Numbered from the stretch's first letter, positions 1-9,731 are shown. The stretch: 64,000 bases of DNA from DAOTVX01 sp034436015 (GCA_034436015.1 DAOTWG010000009.1:62001-126000), one strand, 5' to 3'. The notes: generated by a model not told the origin, from the sequence alone. Program-made: numbers and translations.

Positions 1-503
1 CCTTGGCGGAACGCTGGCAAGCAGAAGGCCGCGCCTTCGACCTTTGCATCGCCAGCCCTCTATTGCGCGCCCGTCAAACCGCAGAAATCCTGTGCGCGGC
101 GCTGGGCCTCCCCCTAGAATTCGACCCGTCCTGGATGGAAATTCACGTCGGCATGATCGGCGGTTTGCACGAAACGCAAGCCACACAGGTTGCTCCCACA
201 CCTCCTTTCTCGACCCCTTATACGCGCGTCGGCGTCACCGGGGAAAGCCGTTGGGAAGTGTACCTGCGCGCCGGGAAAGGCATTCAAAATCTGCTTGACC
301 GTCCGCCTGGCCGTTACCTGATTGTCGCGCACGGTGGCATCCTAAACATGGCGCTCTATGCCATGTTGGGAATCGCGCCGCAAGCCGATTCGCAGGGGCC
401 GCGTTTCCAATTCAGCAACACCGCGTTTGCCTCGTTGCGCTACGAACCACATCGCCACACCTGGCGATTGCTTTCCTTCCAACAACCTGCCGAGGAGGGA
501 TAA
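1..503 (+). CDS. Histidine phosphatase family protein (5' end missing)
   Basis: Open from the window edge in frame 3, so the start lies upstream. The visible part has the SPLLRARQTAEIL segment typical of phosphoglycerate-mutase-like phosphatases, and near its C-terminus VAHGGILNMALYAMLG, which carries the second catalytic His. The N-terminal RHG motif with the phospho-accepting His must lie outside the window. Substrate cannot be told; family members act on phosphosugars, cobalamin intermediates or nucleotides. It ends 11 bp before the PanE-like gene and is probably co-transcribed with it. Confidence 0.85.
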   Translation, partial: LAERWQAEGRAFDLCIASPLLRARQTAEILCAALGLPLEFDPSWMEIHVGMIGGLHETQATQVAPTPPFSTPYTRVGVTGESRWEVYLRAGKGIQNLLDRPPGRYLIVAHGGILNMALYAMLGIAPQADSQGPRFQFSNTAFASLRYEPHRHTWRLLSFQQPAEEG

Positions 504-514
504 GGAGAGCCGTT

Positions 515-1555
515 ATGAATTTCTTGCTTTTCGGCGCCGGCGCAATTGGAACATACATTGGCGGATCGCTGACGCGTCAGAATCATCGCGTAGTCTTTCT
601 AGAACAGGCGGACGTCGCTCATAGATTGCGCGAACGCGGCCTGCGTCTTCAATTCACGTCTGACGATTTGTCGGTTCTTCCACCTACATCCTTTACGGTT
701 TGCTCCTCGCTCGCGGAGGCCTTAGGGCAAGCGCCATTCGATGCAGCCATTTTCGCTCTCAAATCGTTCGATACTGCCGCCGCACTGGAACAGATGAGGC
801 CTTATGCGGCCTCTTTGCCGCCCGTGCTGAGCCTCTCCAATGGCGTGGATAATGAATCCGCGCTCGCATCTCTCCTTGGGCAAGAACGCGTCATTGCCGG
901 CGTGGTCACTTCTGCTGTTGGCCGCCGCGCCCCCGGCGATGTGATCCTAGAACGGAGACGCGGCATCGGCATCGCGACAACGCACCCTGTCGCCCAACGC
1001 CTGCTCGCCGCGTTCCGCGCGGCCGGCCTGAACGCCCGGCCATATGCGAACGCCGCGGCGATGAAGTGGTCGAAGATGATCACCAACCTCCTGGCCAATG
1101 CGACCTCCGCGATTCTCGACATGACGCCGGCCGAGATCTTCGCTCACCCTGCGTTATATCGTCTGGAAATCGCCATGCTGCGCGAGGCGCTGGCCGTGAT
1201 GCAAGCCTTGAAGTTGCCTGTGGTCAACTTGCCCAAAACGCCGGTCCGTTTGCTCGCGTGGGCAGTTCGTCTGCCGGAAGGCCTCGCACGTCCGCTTCTA
1301 CGGCGCTCCGTTGGCAGTGGTCGCGGCGGCAAAATGCCGTCTTTCCATATTGACCTTCACTCCGGTCGCGGTCGCTTGGAGGTCGAATGGCTCAACGGCG
1401 CCGTCGCGCGCTACGGCGAAAAAGTCGGCGTGAATACACCGGTCAACCGCTTCCTGACCGACATCCTGCTGGCTCTGACGCGTGGAGAACTTCCGCGTCA
1501 TACGTACGCTCGCCAGCCAGAAAAACTGCTTGCTCACCTATCTTCCACCCTATGA
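515..1555 (+). CDS. panE: 2-dehydropantoate 2-reductase family protein (ketopantoate reductase)
   Basis: 346 aa, cytoplasmic. The family reduces 2-dehydropantoate to pantoate with NADPH in pantothenate/CoA synthesis. The N-terminus is a Rossmann fold with GAGAIGTYIGG (residues about 8-18). A Lys in the AAAMKWSKMITNLLANA segment and a Glu in the C-terminal LEVEWLNGAVARYG segment match the catalytic and substrate-binding positions of the family. The start is set by AAGGAG about 8 bp upstream. The stop overlaps the next start as ATGA at 1552-1555. Several bacteria have PanE paralogues of other specificity and no other pantothenate gene is here, so the exact substrate is inferred from the family. 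Confidence 0.85.
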   Translation: MNFLLFGAGAIGTYIGGSLTRQNHRVVFLEQADVAHRLRERGLRLQFTSDDLSVLPPTSFTVCSSLAEALGQAPFDAAIFALKSFDTAAALEQMRPYAASLPPVLSLSNGVDNESALASLLGQERVIAGVVTSAVGRRAPGDVILERRRGIGIATTHPVAQRLLAAFRAAGLNARPYANAAAMKWSKMITNLLANATSAILDMTPAEIFAHPALYRLEIAMLREALAVMQALKLPVVNLPKTPVRLLAWAVRLPEGLARPLLRRSVGSGRGGKMPSFHIDLHSGRGRLEVEWLNGAVARYGEKVGVNTPVNRFLTDILLALTRGELPRHTYARQPEKLLAHLSSTL

Positions 1556-3300
1556 AACCATCCATCCGAATCGCCGCGCCGCGCCCGGATATCGAAGTTC
1601 ATCTGCCCGATGGCCGCGTTTTGCGCGGTCCGCGCGGCGCCAGCGCAGGCGATTTTCTCAAGGCAATCGAACAAGACTTGCCGGCTCCCGTGATGGGGGC
1701 GATCGTCAACGGCGAGCTACGGGAATTGACCTTTCCATTGGAAATGGACGTTCATCTCGCGCCGGTGACAATGGCCGACGCGGACGGAGCACGGATTTAC
1801 CGCCGCTCGTTGACCTTTCTTCTCGGCGCCGCGTTCGCCTACCTCTACCCCGACAGTCTGCTGACCATTGACTATTCCGTCTCATCCGGCGGGTATTTCT
1901 GTCAGGTACGCGGACGCCCGCCCCTGCAAAACGAGGAGTTGAAAGCGCTCTGCGCGCAGATGCACCGCTGGGTGAAGCAGGACATGCCCTTCCAACGTGA
2001 GGAAGTGCCCGTTGAACAAGCTATTGCTTACTTTGAGTCGCGTCAGGCCTGGGATAAGGTGCGCCTGTTGCGCTTTCGCCAGAAACCCTATCTCACCGTG
2101 TACCGCTTCGGCGACTATCTGGATTACCATCACGGGTACATGGTGCCCTCCAGCGGTTACCTGCGTTGGTTTGATTTACAGCCGGCCGGAGACGGCTTCA
2201 TCCTACGTTTCCCGCGGCGCCGCGCGCCGACGCAACTGCTCGACATGCCAACCTATCCGAAACTGCTGACAGCGTTTCGCCAATATGGCGAATGGCTAGA
2301 GCGTTTGGGCATCGATTCGGTTGGCGCTCTAAACGAAGCCCTGCAAAGCCACCGTACCCGCGAAGTCATCCTGGTTTCCGAGGCGCTCCACGAGCAACAT
2401 GTCGCGGCCATTGCTCGCCAGGTTGCAGAGCGCCGGGGAGACACGCGTCTCGTACTCATCGCCGGACCATCCTCTTCCGGCAAGACCACCTTCACGCGGC
2501 GGCTAGCAGTCCAACTGCTGGTGCTAGGGATTTCCCCCTATGCAATCGAATTGGACAACTATTTCGTAGACCGCGAACAAACGCCCCGCGACGAGTACGG
2601 TCAATATGACTTCGAGGCCTTGGAAGCTGTGGACTTGCCGCTGCTTGCCGAACAGTTGCAGGCCCTGCTCGATGGTAAAACGGTACGCGCGCCGCGCTAC
2701 AACTTCAAAACCGGCAAACGCGAGACCGGCGAGCATGTCCGCCTGCATCCTGAACAACTGATCCTGCTGGAAGGAATCCACGGCCTCAATCCACGCTTGT
2801 TACCGCAACGCCTGGCAAGCCGCGCCATGCGCATCTACGTCTCCTGCCTGACTCAGCTGAACCTCGACCGTCATAACCGCGTCTCGACGACCGACACGCG
2901 TCTCCTGCGCCGCATCGTACGCGACGCGCGCGAACGAGGCTATACGGCCCAACAAACCATCGCACGTTGGGAAGCCGTGACGCGCGGCGAGAAACGGCAC
3001 ATTTTCCCCTATCAGGAAAACGCTGATGTCTTCTTTAACTCTGCCTTAGCCTACGAACTTTCGGCCCTCAAGCCGCTCGCCGAACCACTTTTACTCCAAG
3101 TCCCGCCCGACGCGCCGGAACACATCGAAGCCAAGCGCTTACTCGCCTTTCTCGAATGGTTTCTGCCTATCGAGACCGACCTTGTCCCCGACGATTCCAT
3201 CCTGCGCGAGTTTCTCGGAAAGTCTATCTTGGAAGGATTCCACCTGTGGAAGGGGCAACTTCCACCCGGCGCTCAACGAGGAAAGAATGTCCTTTTTTGA
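1552..3300 (+). CDS. Nucleoside kinase with N-terminal TGS domain (uridine kinase-like)
   Basis: 582 aa from the ATG that overlaps the PanE stop; the reading frame is open further upstream but only through panE. Residues about 15-70 resemble a TGS domain (IEVHLPDGRVL start), followed by a region like the threonyl-tRNA synthetase second additional domain with HHGYMVPSSGYL. The C-terminal half is a P-loop kinase: GPSSSGKTTF at about 305-314, then ELDNYFVDRE and a LLEGIHGLN segment, as in uridine kinase/phosphoribulokinase. This TGS-AlaX-kinase arrangement is a known family in Firmicutes and Chloroflexota. It overlaps mntP by 14 bp, so the two are likely translated together. Confidence 0.85.
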   Translation: MKPSIRIAAPRPDIEVHLPDGRVLRGPRGASAGDFLKAIEQDLPAPVMGAIVNGELRELTFPLEMDVHLAPVTMADADGARIYRRSLTFLLGAAFAYLYPDSLLTIDYSVSSGGYFCQVRGRPPLQNEELKALCAQMHRWVKQDMPFQREEVPVEQAIAYFESRQAWDKVRLLRFRQKPYLTVYRFGDYLDYHHGYMVPSSGYLRWFDLQPAGDGFILRFPRRRAPTQLLDMPTYPKLLTAFRQYGEWLERLGIDSVGALNEALQSHRTREVILVSEALHEQHVAAIARQVAERRGDTRLVLIAGPSSSGKTTFTRRLAVQLLVLGISPYAIELDNYFVDREQTPRDEYGQYDFEALEAVDLPLLAEQLQALLDGKTVRAPRYNFKTGKRETGEHVRLHPEQLILLEGIHGLNPRLLPQRLASRAMRIYVSCLTQLNLDRHNRVSTTDTRLLRRIVRDARERGYTAQQTIARWEAVTRGEKRHIFPYQENADVFFNSALAYELSALKPLAEPLLLQVPPDAPEHIEAKRLLAFLEWFLPIETDLVPDDSILREFLGKSILEGFHLWKGQLPPGAQRGKNVLF

Positions 3301-3847
3301 TATTTTTCTCATTGCCTTAAGCATGGCTATGGATGCCTTCGCCGTCTCTCTAGGAGCAGGCACCTCGCCCCACGCGAACGGCCATCGCCCTGTCTTCCGC
3401 CTGGCCTTCCATTTTGGTCTGTTTCAATGCCTCATGCCCATCCTCGGCTGGCTAGCCGGGCTGACCGTGGCGAATCTCATCACCGACTTCGATCACTGGC
3501 TCGCCTTCGGATTGCTGGCGTTCGTCGGCGCGCGCATGATCCGCGCCGGCCTGAATCCAAACGGCGAGGAGAAAGCGCAGGACATGTCGCGCGGTTGGAC
3601 GCTCGTGATGCTCTCCGTAGCCGTTAGCATGGACGCCCTAGCCATCGGCCTGAGCCTTGCCTTGCTAGGGGTGAGCATCTGGATGCCGGCGCTCGTCATC
3701 GGCATCGTTACCGGCCTAATGTCCTGGGCCGGCGTACACATCGGGAACCGCTTGGGCAAGCAATTCGGCAAGCGCGCTGAGATTTTTGGCGGCATCGTCC
3801 TGATTCTCCTCGGAATCCGCATATTGCTGACCCACCTTACAGGATAA
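3287..3847 (+). CDS. mntP: Manganese efflux pump MntP
   Basis: 186 aa, the usual size for the family, with six predicted membrane spans. Exports Mn2+ from the cytoplasm. The two half-repeats carry the family's Asp motifs SMAMDAFAVSLGAG (near the N-terminus) and AVSMDALAIGLSLA (middle). ATG 3287 is chosen because it starts MSFFDIFLIALSMAMD; longer frames run into the kinase gene. The coding region begins inside the kinase 3' end. I see no Mn riboswitch (yybP-ykoY type), as expected for an operon-internal gene. Confidence 0.92.
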   Translation: MSFFDIFLIALSMAMDAFAVSLGAGTSPHANGHRPVFRLAFHFGLFQCLMPILGWLAGLTVANLITDFDHWLAFGLLAFVGARMIRAGLNPNGEEKAQDMSRGWTLVMLSVAVSMDALAIGLSLALLGVSIWMPALVIGIVTGLMSWAGVHIGNRLGKQFGKRAEIFGGIVLILLGIRILLTHLTG

Positions 3848-3884
3848 AATTACGCGAGTACTCGCTCGTCCCCGGTAATGTTCG

Positions 3885-5867
3885 ATGATGTCACCCCTTT
3901 ACTTCGGTGTCGCTTACTACCCTGAACATTGGCCAAAGGAACGCTGGCAAGAAGACATCCGCTTGATGAAGGCGGCCGGCGTGAACGTGGTCCGCCTAGG
4001 CGAATTCGCCTGGTCCACATTGGAACCGGCAGCCGGCAAGTTCCACTTCGAGTGGTTAGATGACATTATCGCCCGGCTGGGCGAGGCCGACATTCGAACG
4101 GTTTTGGGAACGCCTACGGCGGCACCGCCGGCCTGGTTGGTACAGGCTCATCCCGAAATCCTGGCGGTAGAGGAAGACGGGCAGCGAGTACAGTTCGGCA
4201 ACCGTTGCCATTACTGCGTCAATTCGCCGGAGTTTCATGAGGCGGCGCGTCGCATCGTTCGCGCCCTGGCACAACGTTTCGGCAAATCGCCTCACGTCGT
4301 CGGCTGGCAGATCGACAACGAATACAATCGCGTTTGCTACTGCGATCGTTGCCGAGCGCAGTTCCAAGATTTCTTACGTCAGCGGTACGGCACGCTCGAC
4401 GAACTGAACGCGCGTTGGTCAACCGCATACTGGAGCCAGACATATTCGGACTGGCGCCAAATCCCCATTCCTATTGGCCCACACAACCCGGCGCTGATGT
4501 TGGAATTCAGGCGCTTCGTCACACATTCCTACGCTCGCTTCCAACAGATCCAACTCGAAGAACTACGACCGAGTCTTTCCTCGAGCATCTGGACGACGCA
4601 CAATTTTATGGGCTGGTTTGGCGCGTTCGATCACTATGTCCTCAGTCGCGCTCTTGATCTGGCCTCCTGGGATTGGTACATCGGGAGTGGGCATCACGAT
4701 TACCTTTACAGCGGTGCGATGCACGACCTGACGCGCGGTTTCAAACGTAGGAACTTCTGGTTGATGGAGACGCAGCCGGGCCATGTTGACTGGTCAACGA
4801 TCAACAACGAACTCCATCCTGGCGAGGCCTATGTGATGGCCTGGCACGCCGTCGCCCACGGCGCCGACGCCCTGCTTTATTGGCAATGGCGATCGGCAGC
4901 CGGCGGACAGGAGCAATACCATGGGGCACTGCTCGATCAGTCTGGGCAACCACGTCCGTTTTACGCCGAGGCGCAGCGTATAGGGAACGAATTTAGCCGT
5001 CTCGCGCCCGTGTTCGCCGACACCTCCGTGCAAGCGCAGGTAGCCCTGTTACACTGCTACGAAAGCCGTTGGTCTATCGAGGCCCAGCGACATCATCAAG
5101 GTTTCGACTATGTCACCTATTTGAACCACTGGTACCGCCCACTGGCAACGCGCAATCTGGATATCGACATCCTTTCTGCAGACGAACCCCTCGATGGCTA
5201 TTCGCTCCTTGTTGCCCCGGCGCTGATTATCCTGGACGAAGTGCGCGTGAAGCGGCTAAAGGCCTTTGTGCAGAACGGCGGGCGCTTGGTGTTAACCCTC
5301 CGCACAGGGATGAAAGATCGCCACAATGCTCTCCTCCCCATGCGTCCTCCCGGCCCGCTGGCAGAACTGGCCGGTGTGGAAGTGGAAGACTTCTACGCGC
5401 TGGAACACCCTGTTCCTGTGCGCGGCGATTTCCTGCAGGGCGAGGCGCAGATCTGGGCGGAACGCCTGCGCATTCTTGGAACAGATTCTTCGTTACGGGT
5501 CCTGGCGCGCTACGAAGCGCCCGCAACTTGGTTGGACAATCAGGTTGCCATTACCGTCAAGTCCGCGGCAGCCGGTCTGGTGTACTTCGTCGGCGCGTAC
5601 CTTGATCCGGCCGCCCAGCAACAACTGGTAGATTATATCCTGAGCGAGCGCCTGATTCGTACCTGGTCTACACCCTCGCCGGTCGAGATTCGCCGCCGCG
5701 TCCGAGCAAACGGGGAACGAATATATTGCATCATCAATCACAGCTTGGAAAGGCACGTTGTTCCCCTGCCTTTCCCGGCCTTCGACCATCTGCAGGGGCG
5801 CCAAGTCGAGAATCTTCTGGAGCTTGCTCCCTATCAAGTAGCCATTTTAGAAGAACGCTCGTGGTAG
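3885..5867 (+). CDS. GH42 beta-galactosidase
   Basis: 660 aa, no signal peptide, so an intracellular hydrolase of lactose or short beta-galactosides. The TIM barrel begins FGVAYYPEHWP. The acid/base Glu is E146 in WQIDNEYN and the nucleophile is E295 in LMETQPGHVDW. Cys108, Cys151, Cys153 and Cys156 match the zinc cluster of GH42 enzymes such as Thermus A4. A beta-galactosidase trimerisation-like domain follows from about residue 390. Two ATGs (3885, 3888) are possible starts and no strong ribosome site is visible. Galactokinase follows 22 bp later, giving a galactoside-to-galactose-1-phosphate module; no galT or galE directly adjoins. Confidence 0.93.
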   Translation: MMSPLYFGVAYYPEHWPKERWQEDIRLMKAAGVNVVRLGEFAWSTLEPAAGKFHFEWLDDIIARLGEADIRTVLGTPTAAPPAWLVQAHPEILAVEEDGQRVQFGNRCHYCVNSPEFHEAARRIVRALAQRFGKSPHVVGWQIDNEYNRVCYCDRCRAQFQDFLRQRYGTLDELNARWSTAYWSQTYSDWRQIPIPIGPHNPALMLEFRRFVTHSYARFQQIQLEELRPSLSSSIWTTHNFMGWFGAFDHYVLSRALDLASWDWYIGSGHHDYLYSGAMHDLTRGFKRRNFWLMETQPGHVDWSTINNELHPGEAYVMAWHAVAHGADALLYWQWRSAAGGQEQYHGALLDQSGQPRPFYAEAQRIGNEFSRLAPVFADTSVQAQVALLHCYESRWSIEAQRHHQGFDYVTYLNHWYRPLATRNLDIDILSADEPLDGYSLLVAPALIILDEVRVKRLKAFVQNGGRLVLTLRTGMKDRHNALLPMRPPGPLAELAGVEVEDFYALEHPVPVRGDFLQGEAQIWAERLRILGTDSSLRVLARYEAPATWLDNQVAITVKSAAAGLVYFVGAYLDPAAQQQLVDYILSERLIRTWSTPSPVEIRRRVRANGERIYCIINHSLERHVVPLPFPAFDHLQGRQVENLLELAPYQVAILEERSW

Positions 5868-5889
5868 TCATCGCCCTTCAGGAGAAAGC

Positions 5890-7074
5890 TTGACGCCGCG
5901 CAACGCCATCATCCAACATTTTCGGGAGCGATTCGATCACGCGCCCCACTTTCTTGCCATCGCGCCCGGTCGTGTCAATCTTTTGGGGGAGCACGTGGAT
6001 TACAACGAAGGTTTCGTTTTGCCCGCCGCCATAGACCGAGCAACCTATTTGGCGTTCGCTCCGGCCGAGGCCAAGTATTCCACCATCCTCGCCGCAGACT
6101 TCGGCGAAGAGACCTCATTTACGCTGTGCAGTATAGCCGATAAGGAAGATGCGCAGGGAGATCCGTTATCGGAATGGGCACGCTATCCGGCCGGCGTGGC
6201 CTGGACATTGGCATCGGCCGGGCTATCCACGCCGCCGATGCAGGGAGTGTTTTGTTCCACCGTGCCGCGCGGCGCCGGTCTGAGTTCCTCGGCATCGGTA
6301 GAAATGGCGTTCGCCGTAGCCTGGGCGACCCTGGGCGGTTGGACATTGCCTCCCATGCGCCTTGCTCTGCTGGCGCAAAAAGCGGAAAACGAATACGTGG
6401 GCGTCCATTGCGGAATCATGGATCAGTTTGCCTCCGCCTGCGGCATGGCAGGTCATCTACTGTGGCTCGATTGCCGTTCGCTCGCATGGCGCGCCCTTCC
6501 TCTTCCGCCGACGATCGCCATTGTCGTCGCGGATACGTCTGTCCGCCGTCGCCTCAGCGCCAGCGGTTACAATGAACGCCGTCGGGCGTGTGAACAGGCA
6601 GTAGAAATCCTGCGCGGCGATCTGCCGCACATACGTTCGCTGCGTGATGTCAGTACGGAGGAGTTCTATCGCCTGCGCCATCGCATGCCGCCCCTTATAG
6701 GAAAGCGCGCTCAACACGTGGTCGAGGAGATCGAACGTTGTCGTCGCGCGGTCCCTTTGCTGGAAAACGGCGACATCGCCGCCTTCGGCAACCTGATGAA
6801 CGCGTGCCATCGTAGTCTACGGGATTTGTATGAGGTTTCCATTCCCGAATTGGACATCATGGTCGAAATTGCCCAGTCACTGCCAGGTTGCTACGGCGCA
6901 CGACTGACAGGGGCCGGCTTCGGCGGTTGTACCGTGAATCTGGTTGAGCAAAGTGTCGTCCAATCGTCCACCCAGACGCTTGCCAGGCGCTACCAAGAGC
7001 AAACTGGCGTGAAAGCCGAAATCTATATTTGTCAGGCCTCCGCCGGCGCACAGATAGTCGCCTTGCCCACCTGA
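5890..7074 (+). CDS. galK: Galactokinase
   Basis: 394 aa GHMP kinase that phosphorylates galactose to galactose-1-phosphate with ATP. Signature APGRVNLLGEHVDYNEGF at about 25-42, ATP loop RGAGLSSSASVEMA at about 127-140, catalytic Asp in CGIMDQFAS at about 177, and C-terminal LTGAGFGGC. The start is TTG 5890, chosen because AGGAGA sits 5-10 bp upstream and the protein begins at the normal place for the family. Lies downstream of the GH42 gene on the same strand and consumes its product. Confidence 0.95.
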   Translation: MTPRNAIIQHFRERFDHAPHFLAIAPGRVNLLGEHVDYNEGFVLPAAIDRATYLAFAPAEAKYSTILAADFGEETSFTLCSIADKEDAQGDPLSEWARYPAGVAWTLASAGLSTPPMQGVFCSTVPRGAGLSSSASVEMAFAVAWATLGGWTLPPMRLALLAQKAENEYVGVHCGIMDQFASACGMAGHLLWLDCRSLAWRALPLPPTIAIVVADTSVRRRLSASGYNERRRACEQAVEILRGDLPHIRSLRDVSTEEFYRLRHRMPPLIGKRAQHVVEEIERCRRAVPLLENGDIAAFGNLMNACHRSLRDLYEVSIPELDIMVEIAQSLPGCYGARLTGAGFGGCTVNLVEQSVVQSSTQTLARRYQEQTGVKAEIYICQASAGAQIVALPT

Positions 7075-7359
7075 GAACCACGCTGCACCATTGCACTCCC
7101 CATCCGAACGACGATATCCACTGGCGAGATAGAACCAGCGGACTGTGACGACCGAAAAACGTCTTCCCACGTCCACACCAAAACTCCCCCTCACCCTTGA
7201 TGGTTGACAATCCGGCGGAGGCAAGAAGGTAAAGCGCCTAGCCTCTCCAGGTAGGTCGCATGTTTGACCGTCTTTGGGCAACACTCCGAAAAACCGGCCC
7301 AGGAACGGCCTCTTGCTCTATACGAAGAGGAAAGGTGTTTCACCGGTTTTCCAACCCGC

Positions 7360-7388
7360 TTGTATGTCCACCGGAAACATTGTACAAT
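7360..7388 (+). promoter_or_regulatory. Probable sigma70 promoter of spoVS
   Basis: TTGTAT (7360-7365), 17-bp spacer, TACAAT (7383-7388); a second -10-like TATAGT follows at 7391. It ends about 50 bp before the spoVS ATG. The rest of the 362-bp gap after galK (7075-7359) shows no gene that I can support. Confidence 0.55.
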
Positions 7389-7436
7389 GTTATAGTATAG
7401 CCCCACTTCGACTCGCCAGATTCAAGGGAGATCGCC

Positions 7437-7697
7437 ATGAACGTGATTAAGGTGTCTGCCACCTCCCGCACATCCGCTGTGGCCGGGGCAATCGCAGGAG
7501 TCATCCGCGAACACAAGCGCGCCGAGGTGCAAGCCATCGGCGCGGGCGCCGTCAACCAGGCCATCAAGGCGCTTGTCCTGGCTATTGGTTACCTCAAGAA
7601 CGATGGCATTGACGTTGTCTGCGTGCCACAGTTCGTGGATGTCGAGATTGACGGCAACACACGCACCGCGATCAAATTGATCATCGAACCTCGCTGA
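7437..7697 (+). CDS. spoVS: Stage V sporulation protein S homologue
   Basis: 86 aa, nearly identical in length and pattern to SpoVS: starts NVIKVSATSRTSAVAGAIAG and includes EVQAIGAGAVNQAIKA. In Bacillus it affects late sporulation; it is a small Alba-like, probably nucleic-acid-binding protein that also occurs in non-sporulating Thermus, Deinococcus and Chloroflexota. GGGAGA lies 6-11 bp before the ATG. Monocistronic by appearance, with its own promoter. Nothing else here suggests sporulation, so a general regulatory role is more likely. Confidence 0.93.
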   Translation: MNVIKVSATSRTSAVAGAIAGVIREHKRAEVQAIGAGAVNQAIKALVLAIGYLKNDGIDVVCVPQFVDVEIDGNTRTAIKLIIEPR

Positions 7698-7748
7698 AAG
7701 CCGGTTTCTGGCGTACAATCAGGGGAAGATGGATGTGCTTCGGCAAAG

Positions 7749-9731
7749 GTGATGGACCCGATGCCAATCCGTAGTAAGCGTGCTTCTTTCCAAATAGGAT
7801 GTACAATCCTTGCCCTCGGCTTCTGGTTGGTCAGTAGACCGGTCAGCAAGCATACACTGTCGCACGCCCTCGCCGCGCCGCCGAGGCAAACATATGCCCC
7901 TCTCTCCGTCATCATCAGCGAAATTGCCTGGAGTGGAACGGCAGCCAGCGCGAATGACGAGTGGATCGAATTGTACAATCCGAGCCCGATGGACATCGCC
8001 CTAACAGGCTGGCGGCTTGTGGCCGACGACGGGTCTCCCAGCATTGCTCTCACAGGTACCATTCGGGCAGGAGAATTCTATTTGCTCGAACGCACCGACG
8101 ATGACACCATTTCGAACATCCCCGCCGATCAAATTTATTCAGGCGCCCTAAACAACGCCGGCGAAGTGTTGCGCCTAAAGGCGCCGGATAACGGAGATAT
8201 TGACACCGCTAATGCAGATGACGGCTCCTGGCCGGCAGGATCGGCTGCTCCAGATTATTATAGCATGGAACGCCGCGACCTCGTTCCAGATGCCCCTTCG
8301 GCTTGGGCGTCTAACAACGGCATCATCCGTAATGGCGAGGATGCCAACGGCAATCCTATCAATGGTACACCGAAGCAATTCAATTCCCAGTGGCCAGCCA
8401 CCCCTATTCCTACCGAAACCCTCATACCAACCGAGACTCCCACTCTAACCGAGACCCCTACGTTTACCCCCTCTCCCTCTTTCACCCCTACCCCAACCTC
8501 CACGCCAACCCGTACCGCGACGAACACTCCGCCGGCGCCCCTGCACTTGGTCATCAGCGAGTTCCGTACGCGCGGTCCTAACGGAGGCAACGACGAGTTC
8601 GTGGAAATCTTCAATCCCACCGGCGGCACAGTGGACGTCAGCGGCTGGAGCATCAAAAAATCAAGCGGCTGCGGTTCAACGGTTACCACCCTGCTGACCA
8701 TCAGCAACGGCGTCCTTCTGAAACCCGGCCAGCATTTTCTGGCAGTTGCTTCTGGCATCAGCCTTGCCGTAAGCGCCGACCAAACGTTCTCCCCCGGAAT
8801 CGCAGACGACGGCGGCCTTGCCCTAGTGAGCAATGCGGGAACCATCGTGGACCGCGTTGGGATGTGCAGCGAAACGTTGTACTACGAAGGCCTTCCTCTG
8901 CCGCCAATGACAGGGAACGTGGACCGGAGCTACGCCCGCCAACCGGCTGGCCAAGGCTGCTATGATGTCAACAACAATGCGCTCGATTTTGCCTTGCTTT
9001 CGCCTCCACAACCACAAAACAGAGCCAGTCCGCTCACCCTCTGCGCCGGAGTTGTCACTTTTACCCCTTCGCGCACCCCAACGACTACCCCCACACACAC
9101 TCCTACCGCCTCCCCTACCCCGCTACCAGCCGCAATCGTCATCAACGAGTTTCTCCCTTTCCCACGCGCAGACTGGAACGGCGACGGAGTCTTGAACACC
9201 GGAGATGAATACATCGAACTCATGAACGTCAGTTCGGAGACCGTTTCTCTCAAAGGATGGAAACTTGACGATGAGGAAGACGGTTCATTACCCTATAGTT
9301 TGCCAGAGCAACTTCTCTTGCCAGGAGAAATTGTGCGTTTCTTCGGCTCGCAAACAAAAATCCTTCTGAGCAACGGAGGCGACTCGGTGAGGCTTTTCCA
9401 CCCTATCGGTCGCATCGTAGACGCCTTCACGTATCCAGCGGTTGAGTCGGCAGACGTTACCTGGTGCCGCTTGCCTGACGGAAAAGGAACCTTCGATTTC
9501 AAATGTCGTCCCACGCCAGGGCGACCCAACGCGCCCATCGGGGGACAGGATCGACCGCCTCGCGGGTCGCAAGAATCGCCCAAAGTTTGTCCTGTTCCAC
9601 AATCCGCGCCCGCCTCGATTGCCCTGGCCGAATGTGAACTCCCCGGCTTTAACATTTGGAACTGGACCATCGGACGTGAAGAAGTCATTTGGCTTGACGA
9701 CCATTATCGTTGGCCAGTTTTCATCAAGTGA
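7749..9731 (+). CDS. Secreted protein with three lamin-tail domains
   Basis: 660 aa from GTG 7749 (ATG 7752 or 7761 are alternatives). An N-terminal hydrophobic segment (about 13-30) and an Ala-rich stretch suggest export. Three lamin-tail (LTD) Ig-like domains: about 53-212 (IISEIAWSG, NDEWIELYNP), 266-415 (VISEFRTRG, NDEFVEIFNP) and 455-570 (VINEFLPFP, DEYIELMNV). They are separated by Thr/Pro-rich linkers of PTxTPT type at about 216-262 and 432-452. LTDs in bacteria occur in secreted nucleases, proteases and surface proteins; here no enzyme domain is recognisable. A structural or adhesive surface role is inference. The C-terminal 90 residues match nothing I recognise. Confidence 0.85.
   Translation: MMDPMPIRSKRASFQIGCTILALGFWLVSRPVSKHTLSHALAAPPRQTYAPLSVIISEIAWSGTAASANDEWIELYNPSPMDIALTGWRLVADDGSPSIALTGTIRAGEFYLLERTDDDTISNIPADQIYSGALNNAGEVLRLKAPDNGDIDTANADDGSWPAGSAAPDYYSMERRDLVPDAPSAWASNNGIIRNGEDANGNPINGTPKQFNSQWPATPIPTETLIPTETPTLTETPTFTPSPSFTPTPTSTPTRTATNTPPAPLHLVISEFRTRGPNGGNDEFVEIFNPTGGTVDVSGWSIKKSSGCGSTVTTLLTISNGVLLKPGQHFLAVASGISLAVSADQTFSPGIADDGGLALVSNAGTIVDRVGMCSETLYYEGLPLPPMTGNVDRSYARQPAGQGCYDVNNNALDFALLSPPQPQNRASPLTLCAGVVTFTPSRTPTTTPTHTPTASPTPLPAAIVINEFLPFPRADWNGDGVLNTGDEYIELMNVSSETVSLKGWKLDDEEDGSLPYSLPEQLLLPGEIVRFFGSQTKILLSNGGDSVRLFHPIGRIVDAFTYPAVESADVTWCRLPDGKGTFDFKCRPTPGRPNAPIGGQDRPPRGSQESPKVCPVPQSAPASIALAECELPGFNIWNWTIGREEVIWLDDHYRWPVFIK

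Noticed and set aside
7329..7352. GGAAAGGTG/CACC..TTTTCC hairpin as a terminator of galK
   Set aside because: Stem is interrupted, and no T-run follows; it is also over 250 bp from the galK stop.
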